A stretch of DNA of 10,000 nt from Rheinheimera sp. (GTDB taxonomy: Bacteria; Pseudomonadota; Gammaproteobacteria; Enterobacterales; Alteromonadaceae): positions 1 to 10,000 of the forward strand of contig NZ_JAIWOI010000337.1 in the NCBI RefSeq assembly GCF_020217005.1, written 5' to 3'. How positions within the stretch are numbered: position 1 is the first letter of the stretch; the number at the start of each line of letters is the position of its first letter. Below, in pieces: positions 5,077-10,000 of the stretch. A program made the position numbers and the translations under genes. Below the pieces are notes generated by a model. The model did not search any database. It was not told where the DNA came from and saw only the letters and a list, made by a program, of their open reading frames with translations.

Positions 5077-7269
5077 TTAGCTCTCGTTACTGCTGTAGTA
5101 GTGGTAGTAACCATACTGGCCATAATCGCCATAGGCTTGCGCTACTTTTTTCATATCCACTTTATTTAATACTACACCATACAGGTTGTTCTCCGCCTGC
5201 AGTAACTTAGCCACACCACTGCGTATAGCGCCGCCTCTGGTATGGTCTGCTGATACTACATACACCACAGCGTCCATTTGTTTAGCAACAATTAATGGGT
5301 CGCTGACCGCCTGCACTGGTGGCGTGTCCACAATAATGCGGTCGAATCTTAACGCCAGTTCTGCTAATACTTCGCTAAACTTGTCGGACGCTAATAACTC
5401 CAGCGGGTTAGGTGGTACATTACCAGCTGCTAATAAGCTAATGCCTGAAGCTTCGTCTACTAACAAACAGTCATCTATTTGCTCACGGCCAGCAATAATA
5501 TTGGCTAAACCAGGCTGATAAGCTGGCAAACCAAAGCGTTTGGCCAGGGTAGGGCGGCGCATATCGGCGTCTATTAACAGTACTTTTTCCATTTGGCCAA
5601 AAGCAAAGGCTATATTGGCTGCAACTGTCGATTTACCTTCGCCCGGCACTGAAGAGGTGACTTCAATAGTTTTTAAACTACGGTCCAGCGCCAATAAAGT
5701 TAAGCTGGTGCGAATACTGCGTACCGACTCGGCATATTGTTTATGTTGGTCGCTAAAAAAGGTATGAACGGGCAAATCCACCGTCTTTTTATGCGGAATA
5801 GCAGGAATAAAACCTAAAGAACGCTGGGCTAATAAGCTTTCTATTTCCTGTGGCGACTTAATGGTGTCGTTTAATGCGTCCAGCACAAAAGCCAGCATCA
5901 CACCAAAACCTAAAGTAGCGATAAATGCCAAAATAACAATCAGCTTACGTTTCGGCGCTACAGGCTCAGTAGCAGCTACCGCTCTGTCGGTAAAACGGGC
6001 AATGGCCGAGTCAAAGTCGCTGGTCACTTCAGTTTCTTTTTGGCGTGATAAAAAGGTATCAAACAACTGCTTATTAGTTGCGACTTCACGTTGCAGGCGC
6101 TGATAAGTGGTTTCTTTAATACTTACGTCCTGGTATTGGGTTTTGGCTTTGGCTATTTCTGACTCTAACGAATTCACCGTTTCCTGGATGGTTTGAGCTT
6201 CGTTTTCTATACCAGCAATCAGTTTTTTAATTTGGTTACGCAGGTTGTCCTGCACCGCGGTTAACTCACTTTGCGCTGCTATTAATTTAGGGTGTTTAGC
6301 ACCATAAATTTTAGAAAGCTCAGACACCCGCCTTTCTGTCAGCACTTGTTGTGCTTTTACGTCTTGCACCCCTTTATGGGCGGTAATTTCTGGCAGGCTT
6401 TCTAATCGTTCAATTTTGTCGGTGCCATATTGTTTAATTACCCGCATAAAACCGTCGACCTGGGCTTTACGGGAACGGGCTTCTGTTAAAGCTTCAGATA
6501 AACGTTCCAGCTCTTTGGCACCTAAACCGCGCACACCTTCCACGTCTATTAAGCCTTCTTTTTCACGATAGGCTTGTAAGCGGGCTTCAGAATCGTCCAG
6601 CTGGGCTCTTAATTCACCTAAACGGCCACCTAACCAGCTAGCGGCTTTTTGGGTAATACCTAACTTGGCCTCTAACTGGCTTTCTATATAGGTATCAGCC
6701 ACTGCATTGGCTATATCTGCCGCTAGCTGTGGGCTATAGGTTTGAAAGCTTATATTCACTAGCTGGGTTTTGCGTATAGGGGTAATAGTAAGTCTTTCCT
6801 GAAATTCAGTAATTAAATCTTCCCGGGCTTTGTGGGCCAGTTCTGCTTCTGTAAGCTCACTTTCAGGTAAAGGTAAAAACGGCAATACATCCCTTAGTCT
6901 GGTGATTAAACCTGGTTTTACTTCAAAGTCGGGGTGATTGGTTAAATCCATACGCTCTACCACGGTTTGGGCAATAGAACGGGATTTTAAAATTTCAAAC
7001 TGGGTTAAATAATATTCTTGTTGGCTGGAGTTCATGCCATACACTTCTTCAATAGACACAGCTTTAGCTTGCTGCGATTCTATGAGTAAAGTGGCGGTAG
7101 CCGAATACTGCGAGCGGATATTTAATACCACCAGCACAGTAATTAAAGTGACCAAAATAGCCAGGCCAAAAATACGCCACTTATGAATATTAATTACGCT
7201 TAAGTATTTACGTAAGTCTATAACGTCCTGCTGTGGTGCAGGGCTTACCATTAAATCCGTTACTGCCAT
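5077..7269 (-). CDS. vpsO: VpsO/Wzc-like chain-length determinant and BY-kinase
   Basis: This 730-residue inner-membrane protein joins a Wzz domain to a bacterial tyrosine kinase. TM1 is about 32-51, TM2 about 442-464, and the periplasmic part between them (about 52-440) holds coiled-coil stretches (about 215-275 and 340-400) ending in a GNVR-like segment (VATNKQLFDTFLSRQKETE). The cytoplasmic kinase has Walker A SVPGEGKST (540-548), Walker A' LLIDADMRRP (564-573) and Walker B IIVDTPP (645-651). The tail has seven tyrosines at 713, 716, 719, 721, 722, 724 and 725, the usual autophosphorylation cluster. The family sets polymer length and drives export with a Wza-type protein through phosphorylation cycles. 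It starts 2 nt after vpsN, so translation is probably coupled. Length and domain order are normal for the fused proteobacterial type. Confidence 0.95.
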   Translation of the reverse strand: MAVTDLMVSPAPQQDVIDLRKYLSVINIHKWRIFGLAILVTLITVLVVLNIRSQYSATATLLIESQQAKAVSIEEVYGMNSSQQEYYLTQFEILKSRSIAQTVVERMDLTNHPDFEVKPGLITRLRDVLPFLPLPESELTEAELAHKAREDLITEFQERLTITPIRKTQLVNISFQTYSPQLAADIANAVADTYIESQLEAKLGITQKAASWLGGRLGELRAQLDDSEARLQAYREKEGLIDVEGVRGLGAKELERLSEALTEARSRKAQVDGFMRVIKQYGTDKIERLESLPEITAHKGVQDVKAQQVLTERRVSELSKIYGAKHPKLIAAQSELTAVQDNLRNQIKKLIAGIENEAQTIQETVNSLESEIAKAKTQYQDVSIKETTYQRLQREVATNKQLFDTFLSRQKETEVTSDFDSAIARFTDRAVAATEPVAPKRKLIVILAFIATLGFGVMLAFVLDALNDTIKSPQEIESLLAQRSLGFIPAIPHKKTVDLPVHTFFSDQHKQYAESVRSIRTSLTLLALDRSLKTIEVTSSVPGEGKSTVAANIAFAFGQMEKVLLIDADMRRPTLAKRFGLPAYQPGLANIIAGREQIDDCLLVDEASGISLLAAGNVPPNPLELLASDKFSEVLAELALRFDRIIVDTPPVQAVSDPLIVAKQMDAVVYVVSADHTRGGAIRSGVAKLLQAENNLYGVVLNKVDMKKVAQAYGDYGQYGYYHYYSSNES

Positions 7270-7271
7270 AT

Positions 7272-7799
7272 TTAAAAGAATCTCTGTTCTATGGTAATGG
7301 TGTCGCCAGCATTCACTCTGGAGTTCAGATCAGCGTTTAACGCCTGGCTTTTATTGCCTTCACGATAAATAAATATTTTTTCTTTAGAGGCGCGCTCAGT
7401 TAAACCACCAGCCAATGCTATAGCCTGGTTCACTGTCATACCTGGTTTATAAGGGTAACCACCAGATTGTTTTACTTCGCCATTAATAAAAAACGGCCTG
7501 TACTCTACCATGCCCACAAATACATTAGGCTCGACAAAGTAATCACCTTTTAAGCCGTCATAAATACGGTTTTCCAGCTGCTTAATGGTTAAGCCTTTGG
7601 CCATAATTTCGCCAAGAAAAGGGTAGTTAATTTTGCCGCTGTCGGTCAGCTGAGTTTCTATTTTCAGCTCTTCTTCGCCGTATACCTGAATAATAATTTT
7701 GTCGCCCGGCCCTAATAAATAGCCACCCTCGTCCTGAGCATGCACCCAGGATGACCAGCTGATACAAAGGGCAACAAACAGCACTACGAATTGTTGCAT
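7272..7799 (-). CDS. vpsN: VpsN/Wza-like short polysaccharide export protein (OPX)
   Basis: This 175-residue protein has a signal peptide of about 21 residues (cut near VHA/QDE), then a Poly_export domain (about 26-98; YLLGPGDKIIIQVYGEEEL, YPFLGEI, YFVEPNV) and one SLBB domain (about 102-150; FINGEVKQSGGYPYKPGMTV, IALAGGLTERA). There is no convincing lipobox and no C-terminal amphipathic helix, so unlike Wza (about 380 residues) it cannot span the outer membrane itself. Short OPX proteins of this kind are known or proposed to work with a separate beta-barrel, which fits vpsM just upstream. AGG lies about 9 nt before the ATG. A hairpin lies between it and vpsM, and it is nearly fused to vpsO (2-nt gap). 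Confidence 0.92.
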   Translation of the reverse strand: MQQFVVLFVALCISWSSWVHAQDEGGYLLGPGDKIIIQVYGEEELKIETQLTDSGKINYPFLGEIMAKGLTIKQLENRIYDGLKGDYFVEPNVFVGMVEYRPFFINGEVKQSGGYPYKPGMTVNQAIALAGGLTERASKEKIFIYREGNKSQALNADLNSRVNAGDTITIEQRFF

Positions 7800-7880
7800 G
7801 AGGTTTTGCCTAAAGTTTGTTAATACTGTTAATTCGAACTAAAACCTGTGGACATAAAGGGCCCAACTTAAAACTACAAA

Positions 7881-7910
7881 AGCGCAACTGCATTCATATG
7901 CAGCTGCGCT
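7881..7910 (-). terminator. Strong hairpin between vpsM and vpsN, possible attenuating terminator
   Basis: AGCGCAACTGCA (7881-7892), loop TTCATA, TGCAGCTGCGCT (7899-7910): a 12-bp stem with one A-C mismatch. On the minus strand it is followed by TTTGTAGTTTTAAG, a broken T-tract. It lies about 20 nt after the vpsM stop and 80 nt before vpsN. Since vpsN and vpsO belong to the same pathway, partial read-through or 3'-end protection of vpsM mRNA is more likely than a full stop. Confidence 0.55.
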
Positions 7911-7931
7911 TGCAGCTAAACCACAACCAGC

Positions 7932-9113
7932 TTAGAGCGAAATATCAAAGACTATACCTGTGATATTACGGTCAAACTCTATACCTGGCACAGACGAAGT
8001 TTTGTCTGTCACTGTGGTAAATAAGCTAACGTCAACAAAACGGCGGAACGCATATTTCACGCTGGCTGTGTAGGAGTCGTTTTCATCTTTACGCACTAAA
8101 CCTACGTAGTCTTCTTCCATTCTGTTGTACGACAGGTTGGTTTGTACTGTTTCGCTCCAGTTATGGTTCCAGCCCACTACATAAGTAGTTTCTTTAATGT
8201 AATCGCCACCCTGCAGCGGGTCTTTGGCTTTACGGCCAGTACCAACATTAAATACGCTGTAGGACAAAGGCGACCAATTAGCGTTCACTGTCCAGGCTAC
8301 ACCGCTGAAGTCTTCACGGGCGTTGTCGTCAAAGTTCTTTTTCTGGTAACCAATTTTGGCTTCACCTGAAGTTAAAGCACTGATTTGCCACTCGGCACCC
8401 ACTTTCACGTTCGTGTCTTTGCTATCGCGTGGCGCTGTAGGGTCAACAAAGTCGTAACTTACATCTTCAACGCTGCTCTCCAATACGGCAGAAATGCCAG
8501 CTGCGGTGTCGTAGTAAAAATTCACACCACCCAATAACGAATCGTAGTCACGGAACTGCGTCACTTCGCGTTGGTTCATATAGGCTTTATTAAAGTACTT
8601 AGCACCAACACGAACACGGGCAGGGGCCGCTTTAGCGCCGTATTCATAGTAGCTGGATACAGTTTGGCTGTTATAACGGGTAGGCTCGTTTTGGTTGTTA
8701 CTTAAGCCTTCAGTGATACCTGTACCCCTGTCTTCATGGCTCCAGATTAAATCTGCTTTGGCATTAAATTTGCCTTGTTCAGACAGTTGGGTGTCAAACA
8801 GCGCACCCAGCAGAGTATCGGTGAAGTTGTCATCACTACTGTCAAAATAGGTGCCGTTGGCAACAGCGGCTGTTAATTCAGTTTTGCTGACACCATCGTC
8901 CAATACAGCTCTGAGCGAAGGCTGTACTGTCAGAATCCAGCTGTCAATTTCATTGGCGCTGGTGCTTGCTACGTTGTCGTCGTGTTTTAAACCTGTGGTC
9001 AGTAAAGGCGTAATATCAAAGCCTGACCCGGTCTGAAAAGACTGAGGTTCAACAGCAAACACCTGTGTGCTGGCACATGCCAATGCCACCATAACAGCTA
9101 ACTTGGATTTCAT
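7932..9113 (-). CDS. vpsM: VpsM-like outer-membrane beta-barrel protein
   Basis: I place the start at the ATG at 9113 (393 residues). It has AAGGG about 7 nt upstream and opens directly into a signal peptide, MKSKLAVMVALACASTQVFA, cut before VEPQ. The ATG at 9155 would add 14 residues ahead of the signal and overlap vpsL by 29 nt. The mature protein is a run of alternating polar/hydrophobic strands with many Tyr, Trp, Asn and Asp (for example YYEYGAKAAPARVRVGAKYF, AEWQISALTSGEAKIGYQKK), typical of a beta-barrel of the putative porin 2 / VpsM group, about 16-18 strands. It ends VFDISL, near but not exactly the usual terminal-aromatic signal. Position between vpsL and vpsN matches Vibrio vps-II. 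Its likely job is the outer-membrane pore for the polymer, partnered by VpsN. Confidence 0.85.
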   Translation of the reverse strand: MKSKLAVMVALACASTQVFAVEPQSFQTGSGFDITPLLTTGLKHDDNVASTSANEIDSWILTVQPSLRAVLDDGVSKTELTAAVANGTYFDSSDDNFTDTLLGALFDTQLSEQGKFNAKADLIWSHEDRGTGITEGLSNNQNEPTRYNSQTVSSYYEYGAKAAPARVRVGAKYFNKAYMNQREVTQFRDYDSLLGGVNFYYDTAAGISAVLESSVEDVSYDFVDPTAPRDSKDTNVKVGAEWQISALTSGEAKIGYQKKNFDDNAREDFSGVAWTVNANWSPLSYSVFNVGTGRKAKDPLQGGDYIKETTYVVGWNHNWSETVQTNLSYNRMEEDYVGLVRKDENDSYTASVKYAFRRFVDVSLFTTVTDKTSSVPGIEFDRNITGIVFDISL

Positions 9114-9120
9114 AAATTTT

Positions 9121-9125
9121 CCCTT
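9121..9125 (-). promoter_or_regulatory. Ribosome binding site deciding the vpsM start
   Basis: AAGGG on the minus strand lies 7 nt before the ATG at 9113 and next to the vpsL stop. It favours this start over the ATG at 9155 within vpsL. Confidence 0.6.
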
Positions 9126-9126
9126 T

Positions 9127-10000
9127 TTAGTAAACATTTTTTCCAGTAAAACCACGGAAAAAGGTTAAGAATACAATTTTGGCGTCCCACCAGAGCGACC
9201 AGTTTTTAATGTAATTCAGGTCGTACTCTATGCGTTTTTCCATTTTTTCTAACGAATCAGTTTCACCACGCCAGCCGTTGATTTGTGCCCATCCGGTAAT
9301 GCCTGGTTTCACTTTATGCCGCAGCATGTAAAAGGCCACTAACTTACGATACTGTTCGTTGTGAGCTACCGCATGAGGGCGGGGGCCAACAACAGACATG
9401 TCGCCTTTTAATACATTGATAAACTGTGGCAATTCGTCCAGTGATGTGCGTCGCAGCACTGCACCTAAAGGTGTGACCCGGGCATCGTTTTTGGTGGCTT
9501 GCACCACAGTGCTGCCGTTGTCCTGTACTGTCATGCTACGAAACTTATAGACCTTGATCGGCTTGCCGTCCAATCCGTACCTATCCTGCTTAAATAGCAC
9601 TGGGCCACGGCTGGTAAGCTTGATAGCCGCAGCTATCACCAACATTGGAACAGCAAGTAAAACTAATGCGATAGAGCTGACCACTATGTCAAAAGAACGC
9701 TTCAGCCAGTCTCTGGCGCCGTAGTAAGGCGACTCGAATACACTTAAGGTTTCGACACTGCCAATGTTGCCTAATCTGGCATGCATCAGGTTATACAGCA
9801 GTAAGTCTGGCACTATGTGTACGTCGACCGTAGTGTCACCTAAGCGTTGAATAATTTCAGCAATACGTTTGTCGGCTGACAAAGGCAAAGTGATATACAG
9901 CTTGTCAAACTCACCTTCTCTGGCCAATTCAACACATTCATTAATTTTACCCTGCAGCATGCTGGCACATTCAGCTAAGCGTTCTGGTAAACGGTCGTCG
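9127..10000 (-). CDS. vpsL: Undecaprenyl-phosphate sugar phosphotransferase, VpsL/WcaJ type (5' end outside window)
   Basis: The frame is open to the window edge (visible start DDRLPERLAECAS), so the ATG at 9960 is internal and about 290 C-terminal residues are seen. The enzyme moves a hexose-1-phosphate, usually glucose-1-P, from a UDP-sugar to undecaprenyl phosphate, starting the repeat unit at the inner membrane. Visible are the end of the CoA-binding-like domain (VPDLLLYNLMHARLGNIGSV), the junction KRSFDIVVSS, a membrane helix (about 104-126 of the visible part), then the catalytic core: SRGPVLFKQDRYGLDG, YKFRSM, RRTSLDELPQFINVLKGDMS (Asp-Glu pair), VGPRPHA, HKVKPGITGWAQINGWRGET and DLNYIKNWSLWWD. 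The stop is 13 nt before vpsM. The GWRGET and PHAVAHN forms match the WcaJ/VpsL subgroup. The sugar is inferred. Confidence 0.94.
   Translation of the reverse strand, partial: DDRLPERLAECASMLQGKINECVELAREGEFDKLYITLPLSADKRIAEIIQRLGDTTVDVHIVPDLLLYNLMHARLGNIGSVETLSVFESPYYGARDWLKRSFDIVVSSIALVLLAVPMLVIAAAIKLTSRGPVLFKQDRYGLDGKPIKVYKFRSMTVQDNGSTVVQATKNDARVTPLGAVLRRTSLDELPQFINVLKGDMSVVGPRPHAVAHNEQYRKLVAFYMLRHKVKPGITGWAQINGWRGETDSLEKMEKRIEYDLNYIKNWSLWWDAKIVFLTFFRGFTGKNVY

Noticed and set aside
5186..6103. Several plus-strand open frames (75-110 codons) antisense to vpsO
   Set aside because: They mirror the codon pattern of vpsO, have no recognisable domain or SD, and the opposite frame is a complete BY-kinase.
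7272..7799. VpsN as a lipoprotein or truncated Wza pseudogene
   Set aside because: The only early Cys (12) lies inside the hydrophobic core without a lipobox. The gene is intact from signal peptide to SLBB, and short OPX proteins are a known class.

Overview
The window is a cell-surface exopolysaccharide locus from a Gram-negative bacterium, most likely a marine or freshwater gammaproteobacterium of the Alteromonadales/Chromatiaceae type (Rheinheimera- or Alishewanella-like). This placement is inferred from protein flavour, ERIC-like and REP-like repeats and a gene order matching the Vibrio vps-II operon; no search was run.

Plus strand, left arm (1-2135): the 3' end of manC (GDP-mannose pyrophosphorylase/mannose-6-P isomerase) and a complete phosphomannomutase gene (manB-type). 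Together they supply GDP-mannose. The 205-nt gap between them holds two perfect hairpins, one of which (GTAG plus palindrome) looks like a REP element.

Minus strand, the rest (10000 down to 2249): an export/assembly operon read right to left. It contains vpsL (undecaprenyl-phosphate sugar phosphotransferase, cut by the window edge), vpsM (outer-membrane beta-barrel), vpsN (short Wza-like periplasmic export protein), vpsO (Wzz/BY-kinase chain-length and tyrosine kinase protein), three tandem ERIC-like elements, a PHP-family (CpsB/YwqE-type) tyrosine phosphatase, vpsP (membrane-anchored TPR-like protein), and an AT-rich gene for a secreted polysaccharide lyase. The lyase converges on manB.

Working model: VpsL loads the first sugar phosphate on undecaprenyl phosphate. 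Other glycosyltransferases and Wzx/Wzy (outside the window) build the polymer. VpsO controls length through cycles of tyrosine phosphorylation on a 7-tyrosine tail, reversed by the PHP phosphatase. VpsN and VpsM form the envelope exit. The lyase could trim or release polymer.

The parts least explained by ordinary annotation are: the triple ERIC-like array placed exactly between the kinase and phosphatase genes and abutting the phosphatase start codon; the use of a PHP-type rather than low-molecular-weight phosphatase; and an AT-rich block (about 2136-3330) that carries the lyase and runs into the 3' end of vpsP.
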